7,594 bases of DNA, from NCBI GenBank assembly GCA_903866285.1, contig CAIPMZ010000115.1, positions 1 to 7,594 of the forward strand. Reading direction: 5' to 3'. Position numbers and translations under genes: made by a program. Below, in pieces: positions 1 to 6,663 of the stretch. The notes under the pieces are model-generated. The model was not told the origin of the DNA. It saw only the letters and a program-made list of their open reading frames with translations, and did no database searches. Each line of letters opens with the position of its first letter. The first letter of the stretch is position 1. This DNA comes from an uncultured bacterium (GTDB lineage: Bacteria > Patescibacteriota > Minisyncoccia > Moranbacterales > GWC2-37-73).

Positions 1-1
1 C

Positions 2-2503
2 CGACATCAAGCTCAACATCAAAATCAAAATGTTACAATTAAGATTTTGGATTTTGTTGTCTCGCTATCTTTCGGCGCACTGTTTTTTGGTTTGCCTTTA
101 TTTTTTCTAAATAATACTTTTCAAGGTATCATTTTTGAGAAGCAACTTTATTTTTATTTTTGGGTTTTGATTGCGGTGATTAGTTGGGCAACCAAAAGCG
201 TGCTGACGGGGGAACTTAAAATTAAAAAAACTCCGCTGGATTATTTTATTTGGGCCTTTATAGCTGCTTACGCCCTGGCTACTATTTTTTCGGTGGATAG
301 ATGGCACAGCTTCCTTGGTTTTTTTGGCGATCCTTCGCGAGGCTTAATTAACGTCCTAGCTTTAGTTTTAGTGTACTACTTTATTTTTAGTAACTTTACA
401 AGGCAGCGTTTGGTGATTGCTTTCGGTGGGATTATTGCTAGCGCTATGGTGGTACAAGTTTGGACCATGGCCGTCCTTTTTCTAGCTACTAAGTTTCCAA
501 GCTGGTTTCTGGCTAGTCACATCCCAACTAACTTTTTCGGTTCCGTAACTTCGCTCGGTCTCTTTTTAAGTTTTGTTTATCCACTGTTCATCTTAGCCAT
601 TTATAAGGTAATTGAATCAAATTTTTCAAAAAAAATTAAAATTAGTTTAGCTAGTTTAGTCGGTTTTTCCTTTATAGTTAACCTTATTTTGATGTGGTTT
701 TTATCCCCGTTTATTTTTATGTCTGGCGTTTTTCCGGGAGTAATTGTGGGGATAAGCTTCTTTGTAATCTTTATTATCGCCCTGATTGTGAGGCCAAAGG
801 AAGGCTGGGCCTGGGTCGCTTTCTTTGCTTTTATGGCCGTCTTGCTGTTGCTGATGGTTAGTGGTCAAGGTGGTAAAGGTGGTAGCGGTTATTTGCCCCA
901 AGCTCTGCCAATTGAGATTAGCCCAGTTTATCCTGGCTACAGCGCTTCTTGGGCGATTGCTAAGGGTGGGCTGAAGGAAAAGTTTTTTGTTGGAACAGGC
1001 GCTGGGTCATACGGTTATAATTTTTCAAAGTTTAGACCGCAAGAGTTAAATAATAACGCGCTTTTTGATCTTAATCTTCCGCAGGGGGCTGGGCTTTTCT
1101 TTGAGGCTTTGCCAACCCTCGGCTTCCTAGGGACAGCGGCTGGAATTTTAATCTTACTAGTTTATCTCGGCACTTCAATCTACTTACTTTCAAAAGAAAA
1201 GGAGAAAAATAAATTGTACTCGCTAGGACTTTTCTCGTCTGGCTTGATCTTCTTATATAGCGCCTTGATTATGCGCGTGGATGGTACAATGCTAATTTTT
1301 GGAGCTTTGCTCTTGATTTTAGCCCTAGCTACACTGCAACTGGAAAGTGGTGAAGAAGAAAGATATCGAGCGCTTTCCTTAAAAGCTTCCCCAAAATATG
1401 CCCTAGCTTTAGCTTTTATCTTTATGTTGGCTCTGGGCGGAGTAATGTACGTGTTTGTGTTTATGGGTAAGATTTTAGTAGCGGATATCTATATGAAAAA
1501 AGGCGCTATTAGCACGACCCATACTGAAGAGAGTTCGATTAAACCAATGCGTGACGCTATTATGCTTTATCCAAATGAGGCAGGTTATTATACTCGCTTC
1601 GGTCAAGAATATCGAATCTTGTTTAACGGCGAAGTATTAAAAGCGAAGGATCAGCAGAATACCGAAGCTATTCAAATCTATTTAGATGGGGCAATTAGAT
1701 CTTCTAATGCGGCCAAAGAGTTTGCACCTAACGATGTAAATACGGTGGACGGCCTGGCGCAGGTTTATGAAAATTCAGTCATGTTTGTCGATAAATCAGT
1801 TGATTTAGCCGAGCAGTTTTATAATCGCGCGCTAGAACTAAAACCGCATAGTCCAGTTTACTACTTAAAACTTGGTCAATTAAAAATAGCTAAAGCCTCA
1901 GCTACCCAAGATAAGGATCAGCGCAAACAATTAATATCGGATTCAATCGGTCTCTTTCAAAAGGCTGTGGCTGAAAAAGTCGATTATGCTCCGGGTTATT
2001 ATTACCTAGCAATTGCTCAGGAAGCTAATGGGGATTTAGATAAGGCGATTGAAGCAATGGCTAACGCAGTTGCGAATGAAAGAACTAACGCGGATTATAT
2101 CTTGGTGTTAGGTAATTTCTATCGAGAACGGGGCGGTAATAATGGGGATGATTATACTAACGCAGAAAAAATCTATAAATTTATTATTGAGAAAGATGAT
2201 AAGCAGTATAATGCGCACATCGCGCTTGGTATTTTGTATGAAAAGCAAAAGAAAAATGACGCCGCGATTGCTGAGTATAAGAAAGTGTTATCAATTTTAC
2301 CAGACGGAAGCGACGAGGTAAAAACGCAACTTAATAAAATGATCTCAAATGTCCAAAGTGGTACGGGCAATTTGCAGACAACTCAACCAGCTCCAGCGCC
2401 AGTTCAAACTCCAACTCCAACCCCAGCTCCAGTGGCTGCTCCTTCAATTGAGATGCCCGTGGCGCCGTCCGAGTCTCCACAACCAGCTAACCCTAGTAAT
2501 TAG
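2..2503 (+). CDS. O-antigen ligase-like polytopic membrane protein with C-terminal TPR repeats (5' end probably outside window)
   Basis: This is probably an envelope protein of the O-antigen ligase / Wzy-like superfamily, fused to a TPR domain; its substrate is unknown. Numbering from the TTG at 47 gives 818 aa. About 13 hydrophobic segments fill residues 1-270 and 357-478. Between them lies a large loop (about 273-355) with family-like features: SASWAIAKGG near 301, VGTGAGSYGYN near 315, FRPQELN at 329, then LPQGAGLFFEALPTLGFLG from 344. Residues about 480-770 are TPR-like helical repeats (for example AEQFYNRALELKPHSPVYYL, then KAIEAMANAVANE). Residues 777-818 form a Pro/Ala/Thr-rich tail. 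In biochemically studied ligases this loop carries a conserved His; I see no His around 344-362, so ligase chemistry is uncertain. The frame has no stop back to position 2 and the TTG at 47 has no Shine-Dalgarno, so the true start is probably upstream of the window. The stop is TAG. It could instead be a non-catalytic TPR membrane scaffold. Confidence 0.8.
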   Translation, partial: RHQAQHQNQNVTIKILDFVVSLSFGALFFGLPLFFLNNTFQGIIFEKQLYFYFWVLIAVISWATKSVLTGELKIKKTPLDYFIWAFIAAYALATIFSVDRWHSFLGFFGDPSRGLINVLALVLVYYFIFSNFTRQRLVIAFGGIIASAMVVQVWTMAVLFLATKFPSWFLASHIPTNFFGSVTSLGLFLSFVYPLFILAIYKVIESNFSKKIKISLASLVGFSFIVNLILMWFLSPFIFMSGVFPGVIVGISFFVIFIIALIVRPKEGWAWVAFFAFMAVLLLLMVSGQGGKGGSGYLPQALPIEISPVYPGYSASWAIAKGGLKEKFFVGTGAGSYGYNFSKFRPQELNNNALFDLNLPQGAGLFFEALPTLGFLGTAAGILILLVYLGTSIYLLSKEKEKNKLYSLGLFSSGLIFLYSALIMRVDGTMLIFGALLLILALATLQLESGEEERYRALSLKASPKYALALAFIFMLALGGVMYVFVFMGKILVADIYMKKGAISTTHTEESSIKPMRDAIMLYPNEAGYYTRFGQEYRILFNGEVLKAKDQQNTEAIQIYLDGAIRSSNAAKEFAPNDVNTVDGLAQVYENSVMFVDKSVDLAEQFYNRALELKPHSPVYYLKLGQLKIAKASATQDKDQRKQLISDSIGLFQKAVAEKVDYAPGYYYLAIAQEANGDLDKAIEAMANAVANERTNADYILVLGNFYRERGGNNGDDYTNAEKIYKFIIEKDDKQYNAHIALGILYEKQKKNDAAIAEYKKVLSILPDGSDEVKTQLNKMISNVQSGTGNLQTTQPAPAPVQTPTPTPAPVAAPSIEMPVAPSESPQPANPSN

Positions 2504-2538
2504 AGAGAATTAGCTGGAATCAATTAAATTAGTGTCAT

Positions 2539-2578
2539 CCCAAGGGGAGCTGAGCTTCCCTTGGGGGAGCTCAGCTCC
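2539..2578 (+). terminator. GC-rich double hairpin with an alternative single-stem fold, 3' of the TPR gene
   Basis: Starting 35 nt after the stop codon is a 12-bp hairpin (2539-2550 with 2554-2565, UGA triloop, one G-U pair). It is followed at once by a 5-bp hairpin (2566-2570 with 2574-2578, UCA loop). The two halves can also pair across: 2546-2556 and 2568-2578 are an exact 11-bp inverted repeat. No U-tract follows, so it is not a textbook intrinsic terminator. It may instead stabilise the 3' end of the upstream mRNA or act in both directions. Confidence 0.5.
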
Positions 2579-2669
2579 GGCCTAAGATTAAGATGTGACT
2601 AACTTAGTTAATTTAGTATCGGATTAATTTAAGCTTAGTTGGTAGTTAAAAAGCTTCAAAAAAACTAGC

Positions 2670-2707
2670 AACAAAAGACTTGAAAAATAAAATTTAAGTC
2701 TTTTGTT
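2670..2707 (+). terminator. AT-rich terminator-like hairpin
   Basis: A perfect 12-bp inverted repeat (2670-2681 with 2696-2707) encloses a 14-nt A-rich loop. The 3' arm is T-rich (TCTTTTGTTT) but no long U-run follows it. The hairpin lies between the TPR gene and the putative rRNA promoter, which fits a weak intrinsic terminator separating the two transcription units. The near-symmetric A/T flanks would also let it work on the other strand. Confidence 0.45.
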
Positions 2708-2760
2708 TAAGCCATTATTTGGCTAAATAAAAATTAAAAAAAAGATTTTCCTAAAAACAC

Positions 2761-2788
2761 TTGACATATCTTTTCAGTTTGGTATTAT
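2761..2788 (+). promoter_or_regulatory. Sigma70-type promoter, probably for the 23S rRNA unit
   Basis: A consensus -35 box TTGACA (2761-2766) is followed after 16 nt by TATTAT (2783-2788), five of six matches to the -10 consensus. The upstream 2725-2755 stretch is A/T-rich, like an UP element. Transcription would start near 2795. No protein gene lies downstream before the 23S gene at 3442, so the 23S unit is the only evident target. Confidence 0.65.
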
Positions 2789-3025
2789 AAACCTACGTTC
2801 AGAAAAATATTTTACAACTTACCTGAGTTCTTCGGAAAAGTTTCGTTGGATTTAGTAAGCTAAAACATTTGAAAAACAGTCAAAAAAAATTTAGCGGGTG
2901 AGTTCGGGGCCTATTTTCGAGCTGAGCGAGTGAACTGAAAATTTATTTTCATTTCCGAGCGAGCGACGAAAATATGTAAGCATATTTTGTGTATGCCTTG
3001 AAAATTCACTACCGAGTGAGTTTTT

Positions 3026-3065
3026 TTGTTGCTTATCGAAATTTTAATTTCGCTAAAAGCAACAA
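3026..3065 (+). other. Two-tier stem-loop in the rRNA leader
   Basis: The outer 9-bp stem TTGTTGCTT / AAGCAACAA is perfect. An inner stem CGAAATT / AATTTCG sits in its loop. A run of seven T lies just 5' of the outer stem (3021-3027). It resembles the TTCGAA-rich palindromic material in the helix 9 expansion at 3573-3721. Its role is unknown; it could be a processing hairpin, or a terminator read on the minus strand. Confidence 0.5.
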
Positions 3066-3286
3066 TCCGCCTTGGGTGGATGAATCTTAAAAATTAGTGC
3101 TGAAAACAGCTATTGGATTTTGCTAAAAGCTAACTAAGCTAATAGCTAAAAGCTAGTTGAAATTTTCCGCATTAGTTCGCAACTTAACAATTTAGGTCTT
3201 ATCATGAATACGTGTGGGATGTTTTGACTCGAGCGGAAGAGCATCCTGGGCGCAGCCATCATGATTAGTCAATAAGTAAGTAGGTC

Positions 3287-3313
3287 GTCACATATGCTTG
3301 CTGCGTATGTGAC
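3287..3313 (+). other. 11-bp stem-loop in the rRNA leader
   Basis: GTCACATATGC pairs with GCGTATGTGAC over 11 bp with one U-G pair and a 5-nt loop (TTGCT). No U-tract follows, so it is not an intrinsic terminator. Its position about 130 nt upstream of the mature 23S end fits a leader processing or folding element. Confidence 0.5.
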
Positions 3314-3572
3314 AAAGCAAAAACGATTTCAAAGAGTTTGAAGTTTGTTCAATAAAGCGTTAACAGTTTTCTGATTGAATAAATCAGATATTGTGAGAGT
3401 GGTCTTACATAAGTGATTGTTAACTGCTAACCGTTAAATAAGGAAAGTTTACTTAACGTATATGGTGGATGCCTTGACTGAAATAAGCGATGAAGGACGC
3501 AGCTGGCTGCGATAATCCTCGGGGAGCTGTTAAGCAAGCTTTGATCCGGGGGTCTCCGAATGGGGCAACCCA

Positions 3573-3721
3573 ACCGTACGTGGTACAGGAATTTTGAAAT
3601 CAGAATTTTGAATTTCGAATGAATTTTTAATGATTTAATTTCGAATGTTTCAAAATTTTGTAATTCGAGTTTTATTCAAAATTCGAAATTAAAAATTCGA
3701 AATTTCCGTACTGCGTATGGT
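3573..3721 (+). repeat. Helix 9 expansion in 23S rRNA: AT-rich long hairpin built of TTCGAA repeats
   Basis: E. coli has an 18-nt hairpin here (nt 131-148); this gene has about 149 nt. The base is a solid stem: 3573-3580 with 3714-3721 (8 bp), then GTAC-A-GGAA (3583-3591) with TTCCGTAC (3704-3711). The interior is more than 80% A+T. It holds two copies of ATTTCGAAT (3612-3620, 3638-3646) and two of its reverse complement ATTCGAAAT (3681-3689, 3695-3703), so it can fold as one long imperfect hairpin. It probably remains as a peripheral rRNA extension or is excised from the mature rRNA. Confidence 0.8.
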
Positions 3722-3846
3722 TAACTAAAACTGAATTCATAGGTTTTAGTAGCTAACCCTGGGAATTGAAACATCTTAGTACCAGGAGGAATAGAAAACA
3801 ATTGTGATTCCGCAAGTAGTGGCGAGCGAACGCGGAAAAGTCTAAA

Positions 3847-3964
3847 CCCTGTACCATTCATTGTACTTCGTACAATTTCAGGTACAGGGCAAGCCGTTCT
3901 TGAAAAAGAAAAGAGTGGCGTGCCCTGTATCAGAACGAAACGGAGTGTAGTGATTGGTACAGGG
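3847..3964 (+). repeat. Helix 18-region expansion in 23S rRNA with duplicated stem arms
   Basis: A short domain I hairpin is replaced by about 118 nt that fold into three hairpins in a row. They are CCCTGTACC 3847-3855 with GGTACAGGG 3881-3889, capped by ATTGTAC 3860-3866 with GTACAAT 3870-3876; GCCGTTCTT 3893-3901 with AAGAGTGGC 3911-3919; and CCCTGTATCA 3923-3932 with TGGTACAGGG 3955-3964. The first and third stems share the same CCCTGTA / TACAGGG arms, as if one helix had been duplicated. The exact E. coli helix equivalent is approximate. Confidence 0.7.
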
Positions 3965-4320
3965 GGTTGCGAGGTAAATGGACTCTGTTGACAGGGGTCA
4001 GTCGTATTCTCTTAGTAAAATCTTTTGGAAAGAAGAGCCATAGCGGGTAATAGCCCCGTATGCGAAAAGCGAATACGCCAGATGCATTTATCCTCAAGTA
4101 AGGCGGGACCGGTGAAATCCTGTCTGAATCTGGGAGCACTACACTTCCAAGACTAAATATTATTTCAGATCGATAGCGAACTAGTACCGTGAGGGAAAGG
4201 TGAAAAGCATCCCGATGAGGGAGGTGAAATAGAACTGAAACCATATACTAACAAAGAGTTGGAGCGGTGTCTCACTAATGTTCGACACTATGCAGACCCA
4301 AATAGACTTAACACTGACCA

Positions 4321-4342
4321 ATGCGGAAAATATTTTCCGCAT
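4321..4342 (+). repeat. Perfect 22-nt palindrome inside the helix 25 expansion
   Basis: ATGCGGAAAAT is followed directly by its exact reverse complement ATTTTCCGCAT. In RNA it would form a hairpin with a few loop bases; in DNA it is a fully symmetric site. Its 3' arm (TCCGCAT) overlaps the first unit of the tandem duplication, which suggests both arose by the same slippage or template-switch event. Confidence 0.8.
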
Positions 4343-4377
4343 AAGTCTGTGTGTAGTCCGCATAAGTCCGTGTGGTG
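4336..4377 (+). repeat. Two-copy 21-nt tandem duplication in the helix 25 expansion
   Basis: Units 4336-4356 and 4357-4377 both begin TCCGCATAAGTC(T/C)GTGTG and differ at one position in the first 18 nt. There are only two units, with no spacer, so this is a local duplication and not a CRISPR array. It shows that the helix expansion is recent enough to keep its duplication signature. Confidence 0.8.
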
Positions 4378-5012
4378 GCGAGCGATAGCGAGACACCGTG
4401 ACAGCGTGCTTTTTGCAGAACGAGCCAACGAGTTAGTTTTATGCGGCTTGCCTAAGGAGCAAACACTCCGGAGGCGTAGTGAAAGCGAGCCTGAATAGGG
4501 CGATCGTCGCATGGACTAGACCCGAAGCCGGGCGAGCTACATATGAGCAGGTTGAACCTTGGGTAAAACCAAGAGGAGGACCGAACCCACGAGCCGTGCA
4601 ACACTCGGGGATGACTTGTGTGTAGGGGAGAAATTCCAATCGAGCTCGGCAATAGCTGGTTCTCTCCGAAATAGCTTTAGGGCTAGCGTCATGACATTAC
4701 ATCCAAGAGGTAGAGCTACTGGATGAGAATTCGCGGTTCGCCGTAGGGTTTTCAACCAAACTCCGAATTCTTGTGATGCGTACCATGGCAGTCAGAAATC
4801 CGGCGCTAAGGTCGGATCTCAAAAGGGAAACAGCCCAGATCATCATCTAAGGTCCCCAAATCTATGCTAAGTGGGAAAGGAAGTGAAGTTTCTTAAACAT
4901 CTAGGAGGTTGGCTTAGAAGCAGCCATCCTTTAAAGAGTGCGTAATAGCTCACTAGACCAGAGACTTTGCGCCGAAAATGTAACGGGGCTAAGCATAGTA
5001 CCGAAGATATGG

Positions 5013-5176
5013 GATCGTTTGCGCCTCATTGCATTCGACACAAACGAACCGATAAACGCGGATGAAAAACGGATAAACACGAATCACGGATAAATCAAAT
5101 CCGTGATTAGTAAAAATCTGTCCTTAATTCGTGAAATCAGTTCGTTCAAGTCGAGCGCAGCGAGGCGTGAACGATC
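5013..5176 (+). repeat. Helix 45 expansion in 23S rRNA with CGGATAAA-type repeats
   Basis: E. coli has a short hairpin here (about nt 1164-1185); this gene has about 164 nt. The outer stem is GATCGTT...GCGCCTC 5013-5027 with GAGGCG...GAACGATC 5162-5176. An inner perfect 10-bp stem pairs AATCACGGAT 5082-5091 with ATCCGTGATT 5099-5108. The 5' half carries degenerate repeats of CGGATAAA/CGGATGAA (5050-5095), and its reverse complement reads as ATCCGTG/ATCCGCG units. From memory, such units recur in the intergenic DNA of many environmental bacteria; I could not check this. It may be a dispersed repeat that landed in the rRNA gene. Confidence 0.75.
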
Positions 5177-5877
5177 GGTAGGAGAGTGTTCCATATGCGC
5201 TGAAGCGTAAGGGGTGACCCATCGTGGAGTGTATGGAAGTAAGAATGTTGGCATGAGTAACCACAATGTGCGTGAAATCCGCACACACCGTAAGTCTAAG
5301 GTTTCCTGGGCAATGTTGATCATCCCAGGGTTAGTCGGTCCTAAGGCGAGGCCGAAAGGCGTAGTCGATGGACAGCAGGTTAATATTCCTGCACTATTAT
5401 AATGTTCGATGGAGTGACGTATTCTTGTACATTTCGCATCTTATTGGATTGATGTAGACGTAGCGAGGATGTTTGGTAGGCAAATCCGCCAAGCATTAAA
5501 TCCGAGCTATGGCTGAATTTTCCACTTCGGTGGGAGAAACGAAATGGAGCAGAGTGCCAGGAAAAGCTTCTAAGATTAACATTATCGTATCCGTACCAAA
5601 ACCGACACAGGTAGACGAGGCGAGTAGCCTAAGGTGAACGGGAGAACCTTCGTTAAGGAACTCGGCAAAAAAACTAGACGTAAGTTCGCGAGATGTCTCG
5701 CCCCAATGTAAATTGGGGCCGCAGTTAAATTTTCCCAAGCGACTGTTTATCAAAAACACAGGTCTCTGCAAACCCGTAAGGGGAAGTATAGGGGCTGACA
5801 CCTGACCAGTGCTGGAACGTTAAGGGGGGTGGTGCAAGCTATTCCTTGAAGCGCCAGTGAACGTCGGCGATAACTAT

Positions 5878-6663
5878 AAACACGATTGTAGTTGTAAAAT
5901 TTGGCCAAATGCTGGAAACTCCGGAGTAAGAAATGTACTCGTTCATTTATGAGCAGTAAAAATCATTTTTTGTATCCTAAGGGAATTGGATGCCGGACAA
6001 TCAGCAGGAAAGACTCTTAATAAAAAATATATGAAAGATCAACAATGGTTAAATAAGATTCCCTTAGAATGGGGAAATTATTTAGCAGGATTCACTGATG
6101 GAGAAGGAAGCTTTAATGTTTCTCTTCGTAAGCGAGAAGATCATTTAATGAAATGGCAAGTTGTCTTGACATTTAATGTTTCTCAAAAAGAAGCTTATAT
6201 TCTTTCGCAACTAAAAAAATATTTAGGCTGCGGTAGAATCCAACAAAGAAAAGATGGACTTCATATGTATGTTTGCTCAAATCCCTTGTCAATTCAAGAG
6301 CGAGTTATTCCGTTTTTTCGGAAGTTTAATTTTCGTTCCCAGACAAAGAAGAAAAATTTTGCTATTTTTTCCCAAATTGCTGAAAAAGTCTTCAGTAAAG
6401 AGCATTTAACCGCTCAAGGTTTGCAAGAAATTGTCAAACTTAGAGAGGAATTGAATGTGGGAAAGGGCAGGAAAAGAAAATATGAGCTTTGTGATTTTGA
6501 AAAATCACAAAAAGAGAATCCTCAGAGACTATACGCCAAACCGCGAAAGTTCCGAAAAGAATTTTCGTCGGATGATATAGTCCGATCTCATGGGCAACTA
6601 TGAGCTTCAGTAGAATTTCAAACTGAAGATTTTAGAAATTTAATTTCTAAAGGTAACACACAG
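5878..6663 (+). ncRNA. Self-splicing group I intron at 23S position L1917 (helix 69 loop)
   Basis: This intron interrupts helix 69 after U1917; joining 5877 to 6664 restores the stem GGCGAU/AUCGUC and loop AACUAUA. Boundaries are classic: the last exon base is U5877 and the last intron base is G6663. Helices found by eye: P1, exon AACTAT 5872-5877 with guide GTAGTT 5888-5893, terminal U-G; P3, 5900-5905 with 6535-6540; P4, 5910-5915 with 6001-6006; P5, 5920-5924 with 5993-5997 (peripheral extension between); P6, 6007-6009 with 6519-6521 and 6014-6018 with 6512-6516; P7, the guanosine site, GACTATA 6527-6533 with TATAGTC 6576-6582; P8, 6553-6558 with 6562-6567; P9, 6587-6591 with 6600-6604; P9.1, 6605-6610 with 6623-6628; P9.2, 6631-6639 with 6643-6651; P10, CGATT 5883-5887 with exon AATCG 6664-6668. 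P2 is absent. All core helices are present, so splicing activity is likely. An endonuclease gene occupies the P6 loop. L1917 is a known intron site, for example in Coxiella. Confidence 0.93.
6031..6603 (+). CDS. LAGLIDADG homing endonuclease encoded in the L1917 group I intron
   Basis: An intron-encoded endonuclease of this type cuts intron-less 23S genes at the insertion site and so spreads its intron by double-strand-break repair. It has one LAGLIDADG motif, YLAGFTDGEGSFNV, near residues 17-30 of 190. The metal-binding acidic residue is the Glu of DGEG (E25). One motif and this length imply a homodimer, as in I-CreI-type single-motif enzymes. A family-like basic block, LNVGKGRKRKYE, follows near residue 140. 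I chose ATG 6031 because a longer frame from TTG 5986 would only translate conserved ribozyme bases (P4/P6) and has poor spacing to AGGG at 5980. AGGAAAG (6006-6012) precedes 6031 but is 18 nt away, so translation may be weak. The last ~30 residues are translated from P6, P7, P3, P8 and P9 and are probably not part of the catalytic fold. The stop is TGA in P9. Confidence 0.9.
   Translation: MKDQQWLNKIPLEWGNYLAGFTDGEGSFNVSLRKREDHLMKWQVVLTFNVSQKEAYILSQLKKYLGCGRIQQRKDGLHMYVCSNPLSIQERVIPFFRKFNFRSQTKKKNFAIFSQIAEKVFSKEHLTAQGLQEIVKLREELNVGKGRKRKYELCDFEKSQKENPQRLYAKPRKFRKEFSSDDIVRSHGQL

Larger units (their letters stand above)
2795..3441 (+). other. Long structured leader ahead of 23S rRNA; no 16S, tRNA or protein gene seen
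   Basis: This is about 650 nt without a credible ORF and without recognisable 16S, tRNA, tmRNA, RNase P or SRP RNA motifs. It is dense in hairpins: 2969-2976 with 2981-2988 (8 bp); 3026-3034 with 3057-3065 (9 bp) enclosing an inner stem 3037-3043 with 3046-3052; 3065-3071 with 3075-3081 (7 bp, UUG loop); 3287-3297 with 3303-3313 (11 bp including one G-U). A TCATGA-based inverted repeat brackets about 3201-3268. Just before the 23S start, 3361-3370 and 3422-3431 can nearly pair. Such a leader may hold rRNA processing sites; RNase III stems would need the 3' flank, which is outside the window. Confidence 0.55.
4264..4399 (+). repeat. Helix 25 expansion in 23S rRNA
   Basis: E. coli has a short hairpin at this place (about nt 533-560). 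Here about 136 nt are closed by a 10-bp stem, GCGGTGTCTC 4264-4273 with GAGACACCGT 4390-4399. Inside are a perfect 22-nt palindrome, a nested stem AGACTTA 4304-4310 with TAAGTCT 4342-4348, and a 21-nt tandem duplication. Conserved 23S sequence resumes on both sides, so the extra material is confined to this helix. Short frames can be read on either strand but follow the repeats and carry no protein signature. Confidence 0.75.

Noticed and set aside
107..901. Short minus-strand frames inside the membrane/TPR gene
   Set aside because: They are antisense shadows of a long, clearly coding plus-strand frame.
3176..3190. boxA-like antitermination site (CTTAACA)
   Set aside because: The match to known boxA sequences is short and there is no paired boxB or second copy; too weak to annotate.
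3190..3270. Possible SRP RNA (GGAAGAGCATCC ... GCAGCC resembles the 4.5S RNA tip)
   Set aside because: The conserved asymmetric loop sequence is absent and the flanks do not form the expected hairpin.
3930..4244. Minus-strand open frame of 104 codons in the 23S region
   Set aside because: It lies on conserved 23S sequence plus an expansion hairpin; the frame follows rRNA conservation and shows no protein motif.
4336..4377. CRISPR-like direct repeats
   Set aside because: There are only two adjacent units with no spacer, inside an rRNA helix.
4181..4755. Several short frames on both strands around helix 25 and domain II
   Set aside because: They are overlapping, antisense to or within rRNA, and mirror the repeats; none has a start with a ribosome binding site or a recognisable domain.
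5084..5801. Further short frames on both strands, 62-101 codons
   Set aside because: These are shadows of rRNA sequence; flanking bases align to conserved 23S.
5986..6030. TTG 5986 as start of the homing endonuclease
   Set aside because: The 15 extra codons translate conserved group I core bases, and the purine-rich AGGG is only two bases from the TTG.
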